A stretch of DNA of 64,000 bases from Georgenia wutianyii (GCF_006349365.1 NZ_CP040899.1:3162001-3226000), one strand, 5' to 3'. Counted from the first letter of the stretch, positions 29,903 through 39,487 are shown. Notes: generated from the sequence alone by a model not told the origin. A program made the numbers and translations.

Positions 29903-31000
29903 TCAGGGACGCGGCCGCCGGCGGAGCTCCTGCCCGGGACGCTCGGCCGGCCGGCCCACGGCCTCCCCGGCGGAGGGCACGATGACCTCCTGCGCCGCGG
30001 CGATCCCGCCGACGGTGAGCTCGGCGTCCTCCGGCAGCGACCGCTTGACGACGGCGAGGGCCACCGGCCCGAGCTCGGTGTGGCGCACGACCGTCGTCAC
30101 GGCGCCGACGTCGCGCTGCCCGTGGAGCACCCGCTCCCCAGGCTCGGGGGTCACGTGCTCCGAGCCGTCGAGGTGGAGCATGACGAGGCGGCGGGGCGGG
30201 CGGCCGAGGTTGTACACGCGCGCCACGGTCTCCTGGCCGCGGTAGCAGCCCTTGTCGAGGTGGACGGCGGTGCGCAGCCAGTCGAGCTCGTGCGGGATGG
30301 CGCGGTCGTCGACCTCGCGGCCCAGTCGCGGGCGCCAGGCCTCGACCCGCAGCGCCTCCCACGCCCAGGTGCCGGCGAGCTGCAGCCCGCTGCCGTCGAC
30401 CGCCTCGACCAGGCGGGAGCGGTCCACGAGGCTGAGCGCCGGGTGGAGGTCGCGGCCGGGGTGCTCGGCGTCGGGCGGGCCGTAGCTCGTCCCGCCGGGG
30501 GCGGTGGTCGGCCACGGGTCGTGCCAGGTGAGGACGTGGCCGGGCGCGGCGGCGAGGGCCTGCCACGCGTCGCCGTAGGTGCCCAGGACGGCGGTGCGGT
30601 CGGTGACGTCGGCGACCTCGACGCGCAGCATGAAGCGCATCCGGTCGAGGAACCCGGCGAGCCCGGCGACGTGCCCGGCCTCCGTGACCAGCCAGGTGCG
30701 TTCGCCGTCGTCGGCGACGGCGGCGGCGTGCTCGATCCGGCCGTTGGGGTCGAGGAGGAGCAGCTCGCCCGAGACGCCGGGCGTGAGGCCGAGCAGCAGC
30801 TGGCTGCTCAGCGAGTTGAGCCAGCTGAGACGGTCGGGGCCGGTGACGGTCAGCACGCCGAGCTGGGACAGGTCGACGACGCCGCGCCCCTGCTCCAGGG
30901 CGCGTTGCTCCTGCGCGGGCCGGCCGTAGTGGAGGGCCACCCCGGTGTCCGGTCCGCCCGCGGGCACGGCGCCGGGGCGGGAGAGCAGCGGGCTGGTCAC
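29903..31000 (-). CDS. ygfZ: YgfZ/GcvT-domain iron-sulfur cluster protein (CAF17-like)
   Basis: A 365-residue folate-binding protein involved in assembly or repair of certain 4Fe-4S enzymes. The signature KGCYRGQE (HLDKGCYRGQETVARVYN) with its conserved Cys is present. It starts with GTG 31000, overlapping the stop of the nitrobindin-like gene by four bases. The coupling to a heme-binding protein hints at a shared role in oxidative or nitrosative stress, which is inference. Confidence 0.9.
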   Translation of the reverse strand: MTSPLLSRPGAVPAGGPDTGVALHYGRPAQEQRALEQGRGVVDLSQLGVLTVTGPDRLSWLNSLSSQLLLGLTPGVSGELLLLDPNGRIEHAAAVADDGERTWLVTEAGHVAGLAGFLDRMRFMLRVEVADVTDRTAVLGTYGDAWQALAAAPGHVLTWHDPWPTTAPGGTSYGPPDAEHPGRDLHPALSLVDRSRLVEAVDGSGLQLAGTWAWEALRVEAWRPRLGREVDDRAIPHELDWLRTAVHLDKGCYRGQETVARVYNLGRPPRRLVMLHLDGSEHVTPEPGERVLHGQRDVGAVTTVVRHTELGPVALAVVKRSLPEDAELTVGGIAAAQEVIVPSAGEAVGRPAERPGQELRRRPRP

Positions 31001-31605
31001 GAGTCGGCCACCTGCCGGCTCAGCCGCCCCGAGGCGTAGGACTGCAGCTCGTGGCCGAAGGCGGCGAGCTCCTCGACCCACAGCAGCTCCCCGTTCACCA
31101 GGCCGTACATCCGGCGCCCGGCGGTGACCTCCGAGGCCCCGGCGGTGCGCACGACGGCGTCGCTCACGAGGTCGATGCGCGCGCTGCGCACGTCCCCGAC
31201 GTACACGACGACGTGGCCGGTGGGCTGGGCGACGAGCACCTCGATCGCGGTGCGCGGGCCACCCTCGACGGGCACGCTGTTGCCGCCTCCGGCGGGCTGG
31301 TCGGGCGAGGCGCGCCAGTAGGCGCTCTCGGTGGCCCACACCTCGGCCTTGGCGAGGAGGTCGGCGCCCTGGGCGCCCGGCGTCTCCTGCGGCACGGAGG
31401 AGGAGTGCTCGAGGTCGACCGCCCACAGGGTGCTCGTGCACCGCAGGTAGGGGCCGCCGTCGTGGTCGAAGGTCATCTCGTGGACGAACGGCTGCTCGGG
31501 GATCCCCGGGTAGGCGAGCACGCCGTAGCCGCGCCAGGAACCGACGAGCCAGGCGAGCGGGTAGACCTCGGGGGCCAGGCCCTCGGGCAGGGTGAAGGTG
31601 GCCAT
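30997..31605 (-). CDS. FABP-like nitrobindin family heme-binding protein
   Basis: A 202-residue ten-stranded beta-barrel protein. The signature near residues 20-34, [16 protein letters not shown], matches the GxWxGxGxGxYP motif of nitrobindins, with the barrel segments [16 protein letters not shown] following. Homologues bind heme and isomerise peroxynitrite. Operon: this gene, ygfZ, FUSC-like, DUF2516, dtd, all minus strand with short gaps. Confidence 0.85.
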   Translation of the reverse strand: MATFTLPEGLAPEVYPLAWLVGSWRGYGVLAYPGIPEQPFVHEMTFDHDGGPYLRCTSTLWAVDLEHSSSVPQETPGAQGADLLAKAEVWATESAYWRASPDQPAGGGNSVPVEGGPRTAIEVLVAQPTGHVVVYVGDVRSARIDLVSDAVVRTAGASEVTAGRRMYGLVNGELLWVEELAAFGHELQSYASGRLSRQVADS

Positions 31606-31648
31606 CCCCCGATGCTACGCGGTCCGCGCCGCAGGGCCCGGTGAGTGT

Positions 31649-32371
31649 TCAGCCGGTGATGATGCTGCCGAGCATGAAGGTCGGCGCCCCGGCGAGCATG
31701 AGCGGCAGCACCGCGCCGGCGAGCGCCGGCAGCGGTCGGGTCGCCGCGGGGAAGCGGCCGAGGACGACGTGGACGGTCGAGGTGAGGATGCCGGCGACCA
31801 GGCCGGTGGCCCCGGCCACGAGCGTGCCGACGTACGGGAGCAGCGCGCCGGCGAGCAGCCCGGCGCCGCCCGCGACGACCATGGCGAGCGGGGCGACGAG
31901 CTGCGGGCGCAGCGGCAGGGCGGTGCACGTCGCACCGGCGGCGAGCGCGGCGGCGGCGGTGACGACGACGGCGGTCGCCGGCCGGCCGTCGCCGAGCGCC
32001 GGCCACAGCGCGGCCGAGGCGGCGACGACGCTGCCGGCCACCGTCCCCGCGACGGACTCCACGAGCCGGGGCCGCCCGTCGCGGCGGAGCATCTCCTGGA
32101 CGAAGGCGGCCGCGACCGCGAGCCCGACGACGATCGTGACGGCGTCGACCGATCCGGTGAGGGTGACGACGGCGAGGGAGGCGAGGCCGCTGAGCGCGAT
32201 GACCACGCCGGGGCCGGTGATGACCGGGAGGTCGAGGAGCCGGGGCCAGCCGCCGGCGAGGACGACGATCGAGAGCGCGACGACGACCACCATCGGCCAG
32301 TGCCACATCGCGCTGACGGCGAGCACGGCGGTCAGCGCGGCCGTGACGACGCCGCGGGTCGACCCGCCCAT
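31649..32371 (-). CDS. polytopic membrane protein of unknown function
   Basis: A 240-residue, very hydrophobic protein with about eight helices, rich in Gly/Ala/Val and with few charges. I do not recognise the family. The start [13 protein letters not shown] is at ATG 32371. It is divergent from glnR and lies between that gene and the nitrobindin operon, so it could be subject to nitrogen control, but no operator was identified. Confidence 0.7.
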   Translation of the reverse strand: MGGSTRGVVTAALTAVLAVSAMWHWPMVVVVALSIVVLAGGWPRLLDLPVITGPGVVIALSGLASLAVVTLTGSVDAVTIVVGLAVAAAFVQEMLRRDGRPRLVESVAGTVAGSVVAASAALWPALGDGRPATAVVVTAAAALAAGATCTALPLRPQLVAPLAMVVAGGAGLLAGALLPYVGTLVAGATGLVAGILTSTVHVVLGRFPAATRPLPALAGAVLPLMLAGAPTFMLGSIITG

Positions 32372-32507
32372 CACGGCGCGACCCCCGTCGGGGCGGGGCG
32401 CGTGGGGGTGGATGGGCGGCGAGGCACCCTCCGAGTCTGTCAGATGGTTGCCGCGAACCCGGGGCAGCGCGCGCCCATTACAGTGTCCCCGACCAGGAAG
32501 AGGTGTG

Positions 32508-33185
32508 ATGGCCACTCTCGTCGTTCTGACCCGCGAACCCACCGGGTCCGTCGATGTCCTGCCGTCCCTCGCGCTGCTCGACCACCACGTGCGTGCCGAC
32601 GCCCTGGCCCCGGACTCCCTGGTCGACCCGGGCGCCGTCGACCTCGTCGTCGTCGACGGCCGCCGCGAGCTCGCCACGGCGCGGTCGCTGTGCCAGCTCG
32701 CGCGCAGCACCGGCGTGCGCCAGCCGATCCTCCTCGTCCTCACCGAGGGTGGCCTGGCGGCGGTGACGCCGTCGTGGTGCTGCTCGGACGTCGTCCTCGC
32801 CACGGCGGGCCCGGCGGAGGTCGAGGCACGGATCCGGCTGCTCGTCTCCCAGCCGGTCCTCGACGAGCCAGGTCCCGACGTCGTCGAGGCCGGCGAGCTC
32901 GTCATCGACACCGCGGCGTACTCCGCGCGGGTTCGCGGGCAGGCCCTCAACCTCACCTACAAGGAGTTCGAGCTGCTGCGTCACCTCGCCCAGCACCCGG
33001 GGCGGGTCTTCACCCGCGCCCAGCTGCTCGACGAGGTGTGGGGCTACGACTACTACGGCGGCACCCGCACCGTGGACGTCCACGTGCGACGGCTGCGCGC
33101 CAAGCTCGGTGCGGAGCACGACCAGCTCATCGGCACGGTGCGCAACGTCGGCTACCGGTTCGTGCCACGCGCCGCGGCGGAGTGA
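32508..33185 (+). CDS. glnR: GlnR-type winged-helix nitrogen regulator
   Basis: A 225-residue OmpR-like regulator with an atypical receiver domain ([30 protein letters not shown]) and a C-terminal DNA-binding domain [19 protein letters not shown] to TVRNVGYRF. It matches mycobacterial and streptomycete GlnR along its length. GlnR is an orphan regulator of nitrogen assimilation that works without a kinase. AGGAAGAGG precedes ATG 32508, and a -10-like TACAGT lies at 32479-32484. As in mycobacteria, phosphate-uptake genes follow. Confidence 0.85.
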   Translation: MATLVVLTREPTGSVDVLPSLALLDHHVRADALAPDSLVDPGAVDLVVVDGRRELATARSLCQLARSTGVRQPILLVLTEGGLAAVTPSWCCSDVVLATAGPAEVEARIRLLVSQPVLDEPGPDVVEAGELVIDTAAYSARVRGQALNLTYKEFELLRHLAQHPGRVFTRAQLLDEVWGYDYYGGTRTVDVHVRRLRAKLGAEHDQLIGTVRNVGYRFVPRAAAE

Positions 33186-33210
33186 CGCACGTGCCCGCGT
33201 GTTCTAGGAT
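33182..33210 (+). promoter_or_regulatory. putative promoter of the structured RNA
   Basis: GTGACG (33182-33187), a 17-base spacer, then TAGGAT (33205-33210). The predicted transcription start coincides with the first base of the 33216-33306 foldable region. It overlaps the end of glnR. Confidence 0.45.
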
Positions 33211-33215
33211 GGAGG

Positions 33216-33306
33216 GGCGACGCCGGGTTGTGAATGCCCCGGGCTCCAACACAAGCCGCCACGAGCGGCCTTCGCGCCGACTGGCGCTTCAGGGCCCGGC
33301 GTCGCC
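33216..33306 (+). ncRNA. candidate structured small RNA with four-way junction
   Basis: A 12-bp closing stem (GGCGACGCCGGG with CCCGGCGTCGCC) encloses three hairpins: TTGTG/CACAA (33228-33254), GCCGC/GCGGC (33255-33269) and GCGCC/GGCGC (33274-33287). The shape is tRNA-like, but there is no tRNA T-loop or anticodon arm. A promoter-like sequence ends directly before it. I do not recognise a known RNA family. It could also serve as the glnR terminator. Confidence 0.4.
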
Positions 33307-33445
33307 TCAACTCTCTCGCCGGGCACGGCAGCCCGCCTCACGAGTCGTGGTTCTCGACTCGCACCGCCTCCGCTAAGGTTTGTCCGGTCATTTCGGCCGA
33401 TGTGGCCGAGACCTCGTCCCCCGATGTCTACCCGGAGGTAGAACC

Positions 33446-33877
33446 ATGTCCCTGCGCCGTCCCGTGCTCGCCGCTGTTGCCACCCTCGCGCTGGTGGGAG
33501 CGGCCGGGTGCTCGGCGAACTCCGTGCTCGACCTGACGGTCGGCGACTGCCTGAACCAGAGCGACCTCGAGGGGGACGAGGTCAGCTCGGTCGAGGCGGT
33601 CGAGTGCTCGGAGGAGCACGACGCCGAGATCTTCGCGGAGCACGAGTTCACCGGCGACTCCTACCCGGGCCTCACCGTCGTCCAGGAGGAGTCCGAGGAG
33701 GTGTGCACCGAGAAGTTCGAGGAGTTCATCGGGGTGCCCTACCTCGAGTCCGAGCTCTACTTCACCATGCTCTACCCGTCCGAGCAGAGCTGGGACGACG
33801 CGGACGACCGCACCACGCTGTGCATCGTGCTGTCCGAGGAGCCGATGACCGGCTCGCTCGAGGGCGCTGCGATCTGA
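33446..33877 (+). CDS. septum-formation-family lipoprotein
   Basis: A 143-residue secreted lipoprotein. The signal peptide ends in the lipobox LVGAAGC (Cys near residue 21), followed by VLDLTVGDCLNQSDLEG and further cysteines that fit the DUF4190/septum-formation domain seen in many actinobacterial lipoproteins. Function unknown. A GGAGGTAGAACC ribosome site precedes ATG 33446, and a -10-like TAAGGT is at 33374-33379. Confidence 0.75.
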   Translation: MSLRRPVLAAVATLALVGAAGCSANSVLDLTVGDCLNQSDLEGDEVSSVEAVECSEEHDAEIFAEHEFTGDSYPGLTVVQEESEEVCTEKFEEFIGVPYLESELYFTMLYPSEQSWDDADDRTTLCIVLSEEPMTGSLEGAAI

Positions 33878-33886
33878 CGAACGAGA

Positions 33887-33918
33887 ACGGCCCCGGGAGC
33901 ACACGCTCCCGGGGCCGT
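33887..33918. terminator. bidirectional terminator between the lipoprotein gene and pstB
   Basis: Perfect 14-bp stem ACGGCCCCGGGAGC/GCTCCCGGGGCCGT between two convergent genes. Confidence 0.8.
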
Positions 33919-33931
33919 CGTCGTCCGTGGC

Positions 33932-34711
33932 TCAGCCGAAGCGGCCGGAGATGTAGTCCTCGGTCGCCTTGTTCGAGGGGGCGGAGAACATCTTCTCCGT
34001 CGCGTCCATCTCGATGAGCCGGCCGGGCTTGCCGGTGCCGGCGATGTTGAAGAAGCCGGTCGTGTCCGAGACACGGGCGGCCTGCTGCATGTTGTGGGTG
34101 ACGATGACGATCGTGTAGTCGGCCTTGAGCTCGGCGATGAGGTCCTCGATCGCCAGGGTGGAGATCGGGTCGAGCGCGGAGCACGGCTCGTCCATGAGCA
34201 GGACCTGGGGCCGCACGGCGATCGCCCGCGCGATGCACAGGCGCTGCTGCTGGCCACCGGAGATCGAGGAGCCCGGCCGGTGGAGGCGGTCCTTGACCTC
34301 CTCCCAGAGGTTCGCCCCGCGCAGCGCCTTCTCCACGATGTCGGCGGCGTCGGACTTGGAGATCCGGCGGTTGTTCAGCCGGACACCGGCGAGCACGTTC
34401 TCCTCGATGGACATCGTGGGGAACGGGTTGGGCCGCTGGAACACCATCCCGACCTGCCGGCGGACCTCCACCGGGTCGACGTCCTCCGCGTAGAGGTCCT
34501 GCCCGTCCATGAGCGCCTGGCCCTTGACGTAGGCGCCGGGGATGACCTCGTGCATCCGGTTGAGGGTGCGCAGGAAGGTCGACTTGCCACAGCCCGACGG
34601 GCCGATGAGGGCCGTGACCGAGCGGGGCTCGATGACCATGTTGACGTCCTGGACTGCGAGGAAGTCCCCGTAGTAGACGTTGAGGTCCTTGACGTCGATG
34701 CGCTTAGACAT
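33932..34711 (-). CDS. pstB: phosphate ABC transporter ATP-binding protein
   Basis: A 259-residue ATPase of the high-affinity phosphate importer. Walker [10 protein letters not shown] is near residue 38, signature [16 protein letters not shown], Walker [14 protein letters not shown], and the PstB-specific NPFPTMSI. It is the last gene of pstS-pstC-pstA-pstB; 51 bases separate it from pstA. Confidence 0.97.
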   Translation of the reverse strand: MSKRIDVKDLNVYYGDFLAVQDVNMVIEPRSVTALIGPSGCGKSTFLRTLNRMHEVIPGAYVKGQALMDGQDLYAEDVDPVEVRRQVGMVFQRPNPFPTMSIEENVLAGVRLNNRRISKSDAADIVEKALRGANLWEEVKDRLHRPGSSISGGQQQRLCIARAIAVRPQVLLMDEPCSALDPISTLAIEDLIAELKADYTIVIVTHNMQQAARVSDTTGFFNIAGTGKPGRLIEMDATEKMFSAPSNKATEDYISGRFG

Positions 34712-34762
34712 TGGCGGTCCTTGAGGGTCGTGCGTGCGGGCGGGCGGGGCGCGTGGGCGGCA

Positions 34763-35797
34763 TCAGCGCACCTTCGGGGAGAAGTACCTGCTCACCAGGC
34801 GCGCGACGAGGTTGAGCAGCATGACGATGATGATGAGGGTGAGCGCGCCGGCCCAGGCGCGGTACTCGCTGACCCCGCCCTGGGCGTACTGGCGGTAGAC
34901 GTAGACCGGCAGGGTGGCGATGCGCCCGTCGAACGCGTCGTAGTTCACCGCGTTGGCGATGCCGACGGTGATGAGCAGCGGGGCCGTCTCGCCGATGACG
35001 CGGGCGATGGCGATCATGACGCCGGTGGTGATGCCGGCGATGGCGGTGCGCAGGACGACCTTGACGATGGTCAGCCACTTCGGCACGCCGAGCGCGTAGG
35101 CGGCCTCGCGCAGCTCGTTGGGCACGAGGCGCAGCATCTCCTCCACGGAACGGACGACGACGGGCGTCATGAGCACCGCGAGGGCGATGCCGCCGATGAG
35201 CGCCGACTTGTAGCCCGGGCCGAAGAGCACGAGGAACAGGGTGAACGCGAAGAGCCCGGCGACGATGGAGGGGATGCCGGTCATGACGTCGACGAGCAGG
35301 GTGATGGCCCGCTTGGCGCGCCCGCCGCCGTACTCGACGAGGTAGATCGCGGTGAAGATGCCGAGCGGGATCGCGATGAGGGAGGCGATGCCGGTGACGT
35401 AGAGGGTGCCGATGATCGCGTGGTACGCGCCGCCCTCGGTCATCTGCCCGAAGACCCCGACCATGTCGGTCGTGAGGAACTCCCAGCTGAAGGCCCGCAC
35501 GCCGCCGGCGACGACGGTCCACACGAGGGTGACGAGCGGGACCATCGCGACGACGAACGCCGCGACGACGAGGGTGGTCGCGAGGCGGTCCTTGGCCCGG
35601 CGCGAGCCCTCGACCTGCCAGGAGATGGCGGTGAGGAGCGGGGCGTAGACCAGGGCGGTGAGGAACCCGACGCCGGCGACGGTCGGCCCCCCGCCGAGGG
35701 CGAGGACGGCGAGCGCGACGGCGACCGAGCCGGCGAGGACGGCCCAGGGAGCCCACGAGGGCAGGCGCCGGACCTGGTGGAGTGCCGTGGTGGTCAT
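34763..35797 (-). CDS. pstA: phosphate ABC transporter permease PstA
   Basis: A 344-residue integral membrane permease, with six or seven helices and an N-terminal extension before the transport domain. The EAA-type loop NELREAAYALGVPKWLTI and the conserved ARVIGETAPLL are present. ATG 35797 lies two bases after the pstC stop codon, so the two permease subunits are made together. Confidence 0.95.
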   Translation of the reverse strand: MTTTALHQVRRLPSWAPWAVLAGSVAVALAVLALGGGPTVAGVGFLTALVYAPLLTAISWQVEGSRRAKDRLATTLVVAAFVVAMVPLVTLVWTVVAGGVRAFSWEFLTTDMVGVFGQMTEGGAYHAIIGTLYVTGIASLIAIPLGIFTAIYLVEYGGGRAKRAITLLVDVMTGIPSIVAGLFAFTLFLVLFGPGYKSALIGGIALAVLMTPVVVRSVEEMLRLVPNELREAAYALGVPKWLTIVKVVLRTAIAGITTGVMIAIARVIGETAPLLITVGIANAVNYDAFDGRIATLPVYVYRQYAQGGVSEYRAWAGALTLIIIVMLLNLVARLVSRYFSPKVR

Positions 35798-35799
35798 CG

Positions 35800-36783
35800 T
35801 CAGTTCGCTCCCGAGAACTCGGCGCGGCGGGCGATGACCCACCGGGCGAAGAGGTTCACCGCGAAGGTGAGGACGAAGAGGATGAGGCCGGTGGCGATGA
35901 GGACGTCCACACCCATGCCGCTGGCCTCGGGCAGCTGCGCGGCGATGTTCGCCGCGATCGACTGGTGCTGCCCGGGCTTGAGCAGGTAGAAGTTGATGAG
36001 GTAGCCGGGCGACAGGACCATGAGGACGGCCATCGTCTCGCCCAGCGCCCGGCCCATGCCGAGCATCGCGGCGGAGATGACTCCGGAGCGCCCGAACGGC
36101 AGCACGGCCTGGCGGATCATCTCCCAGCGGGTGGCACCCAGGGCCAGGGAGGCCTCCTCGTGCAGCCGCGGGGTCTGGAGGAACACCTCGCGGATGGTCG
36201 CAGTGATGATCGGCAGGACCATGATCGCCAGGACGAGCCCGGCGGTCATGATGTTGCGGGCCGGCGCCTGGTAGTCGGCGAACAGCGGGATCCACCCGAG
36301 CCGGTCGGTGAGCCACCGGAAGAGCGGGTCGAGGGTGGGCTGGAGCCACTGGATGCCCCACAGGCCGAAGATGACCGAGGGGATCGCGGCGAGGAGGTCG
36401 ACGAGGTAGCCGAGCCCCTGCGCGAGTCGCCGGGGGGCGTAGTGGGAGATGAACAGCGCGATGCCGATGCTCAGCGGCACCGCGACGACCAGCGCGATGA
36501 CGGAGGACAGCACGGTGCCGAAGAGCAGGGGCGCGACGTAGGCCCACATGCTCTTGCCCTGCATGAACCCGATCTCGGCGAGCTGCTCGCGGGAGGCGGT
36601 GAGCGCGGGCCACGCGCGGTAGAGCAGGAAGAGCGCCACCGCTGCGAGGACGACGAGGATGATGATCCCGGCGCCGGTCGAGATCCCGGAGAAGATCCGG
36701 TTCCCGAGCTTGCCGGGACTGCGGCCGGCGCGGACGACCGGCGTCCTGCCGGACGTGGAGGGAGTTGGTGCGGCGGTTGCCAC
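35800..36783 (-). CDS. pstC: phosphate ABC transporter permease PstC
   Basis: A 327-residue permease partner of PstA. Six helices, the cytoplasmic loop LHEEASLALGATRWEMI, and the conserved MGRALGETMAVLMV. GTG 36783 is preceded by GGAGG four bases upstream, better than the ATG at 36849. It follows pstS after 93 bases. Confidence 0.95.
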   Translation of the reverse strand: MATAAPTPSTSGRTPVVRAGRSPGKLGNRIFSGISTGAGIIILVVLAAVALFLLYRAWPALTASREQLAEIGFMQGKSMWAYVAPLLFGTVLSSVIALVVAVPLSIGIALFISHYAPRRLAQGLGYLVDLLAAIPSVIFGLWGIQWLQPTLDPLFRWLTDRLGWIPLFADYQAPARNIMTAGLVLAIMVLPIITATIREVFLQTPRLHEEASLALGATRWEMIRQAVLPFGRSGVISAAMLGMGRALGETMAVLMVLSPGYLINFYLLKPGQHQSIAANIAAQLPEASGMGVDVLIATGLILFVLTFAVNLFARWVIARRAEFSGAN

Positions 36784-36876
36784 GAAGCCTCCGGCGATGT
36801 GTCGAGCGGGTGGTTGGCGTGCGTCGGCGGGTCGGTGCCAGGTAAGCACCGACCCGCCCTCAAGGCTAGCCGGGGA

Positions 36877-37998
36877 TCAGCCGGTCACCGTGATGAGGTC
36901 GAGAGCGGACAGCACCCGCTCGCGCAGGTCCGGCGAGATCGGGGCGGACCCGGCGACGTCCGGTCGGGCCGCCCGCTCCTGTCCCTCGGGGCTTGCGACG
37001 TACTCGAGGAATGCCTTGACGTTGGCGGCATCCGCGGGGTCGTCGTACTGCGAGCAGGCGACGGAGTAGGAGATGAGGACGATGGGGTAGGTGCCCGCCT
37101 CGGTGGTGTCCCGGGCGAGGTCCACGGTGAGACGCAGATCGCTCGCGTCCTCCCCCTCCGGGGAGGCGTCGACGACGGCCGCGGCGGCCTCCGGGGAGAA
37201 GGGCACGTACTCCTCGCCGACGCCGACGGCGACGGTGCCGAGGTCACCGGCGCGCGAGGCGTCGGCGTAGCCGATGGCGCCCTCGGCGCCGGAGACGACG
37301 TCGATCATGCCGGAGGTCTGGGCGCCGGACTGGGTGCCGGGGATCGGCCAGCTCTCGACCTCGCCGTGGGTCCACACGTCGCCGGCCGCCTCGGCGAGGT
37401 AGGCGGTGAAGTTCTCGGTGGTGCCGGAGTCGTCGGACCGGTTGACCGGGATGATCGGCAGGTCGGGCAGCTCGACGCCGGGGTTGGCCGCGGCGATGGC
37501 CGGGTCGTCCCAGGAGGTGATCTCGCCCGTGAAGATGCCGGCGATCGTCCCGGGGTCCATGTTGAGGTGCTCGGCGTCCACCTGGGGAAGGTTGTAGACG
37601 ACGGCGATCGGGCTGATGTAGAGGGGCAGCTCGATGACCTCGCCACCGAAGCAGCGGTCGACGCCCGCGGCGAGCTCCTCCTCGTCCAGGGTGGCGTCCG
37701 TGCCGGCGAAGAGCACGGTGCCGTTGAGGAACTGCTCGCGGCCGGTGCCCGAGCCGGTGGGGTCGTAGGTGACGTCGACGTCGGGGTTGTCGTCCATGAA
37801 CCCGGCGATCCAGCCCAGCATGGCCGCCTCCTGGGAGCTGGCCCCGGAGCCGGCGACCGACCCGCTGAGCTCGCTCCCGGTGCCCGCGCCGGCGGTCTGG
37901 TCGTCGGCGGCGCTCTCGCCGCCGCAGGCCGCGAGGGCGAGTGCGCTCAGCGCGGCGAATCCCGCCAGTCGGCGGCTACCTGCAAGCTTCACGTTCAT
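36877..37998 (-). CDS. pstS: phosphate-binding lipoprotein PstS
   Basis: A 373-residue periplasmic-type binding protein anchored by lipidation at the lipobox LALAAC (residue 25). Phosphate-binding segments are GAGSGASSQEAAM-like AGSGASSQ near residue 51, FAGTDATL and RSDDSGTTENF. First gene of the pst operon, preceded by a PHO-box-like repeat. Confidence 0.95.
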   Translation of the reverse strand: MNVKLAGSRRLAGFAALSALALAACGGESAADDQTAGAGTGSELSGSVAGSGASSQEAAMLGWIAGFMDDNPDVDVTYDPTGSGTGREQFLNGTVLFAGTDATLDEEELAAGVDRCFGGEVIELPLYISPIAVVYNLPQVDAEHLNMDPGTIAGIFTGEITSWDDPAIAAANPGVELPDLPIIPVNRSDDSGTTENFTAYLAEAAGDVWTHGEVESWPIPGTQSGAQTSGMIDVVSGAEGAIGYADASRAGDLGTVAVGVGEEYVPFSPEAAAAVVDASPEGEDASDLRLTVDLARDTTEAGTYPIVLISYSVACSQYDDPADAANVKAFLEYVASPEGQERAARPDVAGSAPISPDLRERVLSALDLITVTG

Positions 37999-38081
37999 TC
38001 CGTCCTTCGGTGGGAGGGCCCGGGAGTCCCGGTGTCCGTCCCCGACGGTAGGAAGCGCAGGTGACCACCGAGCGGGCGCCC

Positions 38082-38110
38082 GGTGAACGCAGGATGAACA
38101 GCGCGTGAGG
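38082..38110 (-). promoter_or_regulatory. PHO-box-like direct repeat upstream of pstS
   Basis: On the minus strand the hexamers GTTCAC and GTTCAT repeat at an 11-base period, with a weaker third unit CCTCAC (forward GTGAAC 38083, ATGAAC 38094, GTGAGG 38105). Streptomyces PhoP boxes are 11-nt direct repeats of the GTTCACC type, so this fits PhoP control. It lies 85-112 bases before pstS. Confidence 0.6.
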
Positions 38111-38129
38111 GTTCGGTCACTCGCGGCGC

Positions 38130-38936
38130 TCAGCTGTCGAGCCGCCCCCGGACGATGCTGTCGCCGCTGTGCGCCGGGTCCCCGTCGAACGGCTCGCGGG
38201 ACACGTCGACGACGGCGAGGTCGTCAAGGTCCAGCCCTGGTGGGAGGTCGAAGGTGCCCTCGTCACCGACGAGCAGCCCGACGCTGACGAGCCGCTGGAC
38301 CGACTCGTCCAGCAGCCAGACCTCGCGGTAGCCGTCCTGGGGATCGCCGGGGAGCTCGACGTGGAGCACGCGCCGCCCGTCGACGTCCTCGACGCGGGCG
38401 GTGCCGGTCTCGTCCCACCCGGGGAGCGGCTCGAGCTGGGCGGTGGCGAGGGCCTCGGGCTCCTCGGAGCGTTCGGGGAGCTGGGTGACCAACAGGGTGC
38501 CGGCCACGCCGGCGGCCAGGCCGGCGGCGAGCCAGCCGGCGCGCGACCAGCGGGAGCGCCGCGGCTCACGGCGCCCGGGCGGGCGGGTGCGGTCGCGACG
38601 GCGGCCGGCGGGGACGCGGGGTGGGACGAGCGGCTCGTCCCGCTCGGGGCCCGCCTCGGGCGCGCCGGCCTCGGGGGTGCCTGCGTCGGGCGCGCCGTCG
38701 TCGGGCGCGCCGTCGTCGACGCCCTGGGCCGCGATCTCCTCGGCGATCCTGTCCCACACGTGTGCCGGCGGCGCCTGCAGCGGGGAGCCGGCCCGGCCGG
38801 CCGTCACCATGTCGCTGAGCGCCGCGAGCTCCTCCCGGCACTGCGCGCACTCGCGCAGGTGCTCGGCGGCGGCGGCGTCCGGCTCGGCCTCTCCCAGGGC
38901 GACGAGGGAGAGGGTGTCGTCGTCAACGTGACGCAT
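38130..38936 (-). CDS. zinc-finger anti-sigma factor (RskA-like)
   Basis: A 268-residue protein pairing with the adjacent ECF factor. The N-terminal anti-sigma domain has the ZAS-type motif HLRECAQC (His-x3-Cys-x2-Cys) at residues 26-33, a charged repeat-rich linker, one membrane helix (GWLAAGLAAGVAGTLLV), and an extracellular RskA domain (VLHVELPGDPQDGYREVWLLD). It overlaps the sigma gene by 14 bases. Confidence 0.88.
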   Translation of the reverse strand: MRHVDDDTLSLVALGEAEPDAAAAEHLRECAQCREELAALSDMVTAGRAGSPLQAPPAHVWDRIAEEIAAQGVDDGAPDDGAPDAGTPEAGAPEAGPERDEPLVPPRVPAGRRRDRTRPPGRREPRRSRWSRAGWLAAGLAAGVAGTLLVTQLPERSEEPEALATAQLEPLPGWDETGTARVEDVDGRRVLHVELPGDPQDGYREVWLLDESVQRLVSVGLLVGDEGTFDLPPGLDLDDLAVVDVSREPFDGDPAHSGDSIVRGRLDS

Positions 38937-39459
38937 GGCGTCCCTCCTCCATCCTCGTTCGCATGCGGCGCAGGCCGCGGGTGATGTGCGACTTCACCGT
39001 GCCGAGCGGCAGGTCCATTCTCTCCGCGATCTCGGTGTGGGTGAGGTGCTCGAAGAACGCGAGCTCGAGCACGTCCTGCTGCGGCGGACCGAGGTCGGAC
39101 AGCGCCTGCGCGACGAGCACCTGGTCGACGATCTCCTCGGTGCGGTCCGGCTCGCCCAGCTCGGGGGCCTCCCCCAGCGCCCCCCGGTCCCGGAAGCGGC
39201 GCCGGTGGGCCTCGGCGACGGCGTTGCGCGTGATCCCGGCGAGCCAGGCCCCGATGGGGGCACGCTCCGGGTCGAAGCGGTGGCGCGAGCGCCAGGCGTT
39301 GACGAACACCTGCTGGGTGACGTCCTCGGCGTCGGCGGTGTTGCGCAGGGCGCGCAGCGCCAGGCTGTAGACCATCGCCGAGTACTGCTCGTACACGTGG
39401 CGCACGGCGTCCGGGGTGCCGTCGCGAAAACGGACACCGAGCACCTCGGGTTCCGTCAT
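38923..39459 (-). CDS. ECF sigma factor, SigK-like
   Basis: A 178-residue factor with region 2 (YEQYSAMVYSLALRALRNTADAEDVTQQVFVNAWRSRHRFDP) and region 4 (LGPPQQDVLELAFFEHLTHTEIAERMDLPLGTVKSHITRGLRRM). It resembles the mycobacterial SigK group, whose partner is an RskA-type anti-sigma factor, as here. In-frame GTG starts at 39477 and 39465 are possible; I chose ATG 39459. It lies 28 bases after the sortase gene. Confidence 0.88.
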   Translation of the reverse strand: MTEPEVLGVRFRDGTPDAVRHVYEQYSAMVYSLALRALRNTADAEDVTQQVFVNAWRSRHRFDPERAPIGAWLAGITRNAVAEAHRRRFRDRGALGEAPELGEPDRTEEIVDQVLVAQALSDLGPPQQDVLELAFFEHLTHTEIAERMDLPLGTVKSHITRGLRRMRTRMEEGRHASR

Positions 39460-39487
39460 CGCCACCTCAGTCGCCACGTCGCGCCGC

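Noticed and set aside
33216..33306. tRNA or tmRNA gene
   Set aside because: The shape is cloverleaf-like, but the closing stem is 12 bp, there is no T-loop GGTTCGA, and no anticodon arm.
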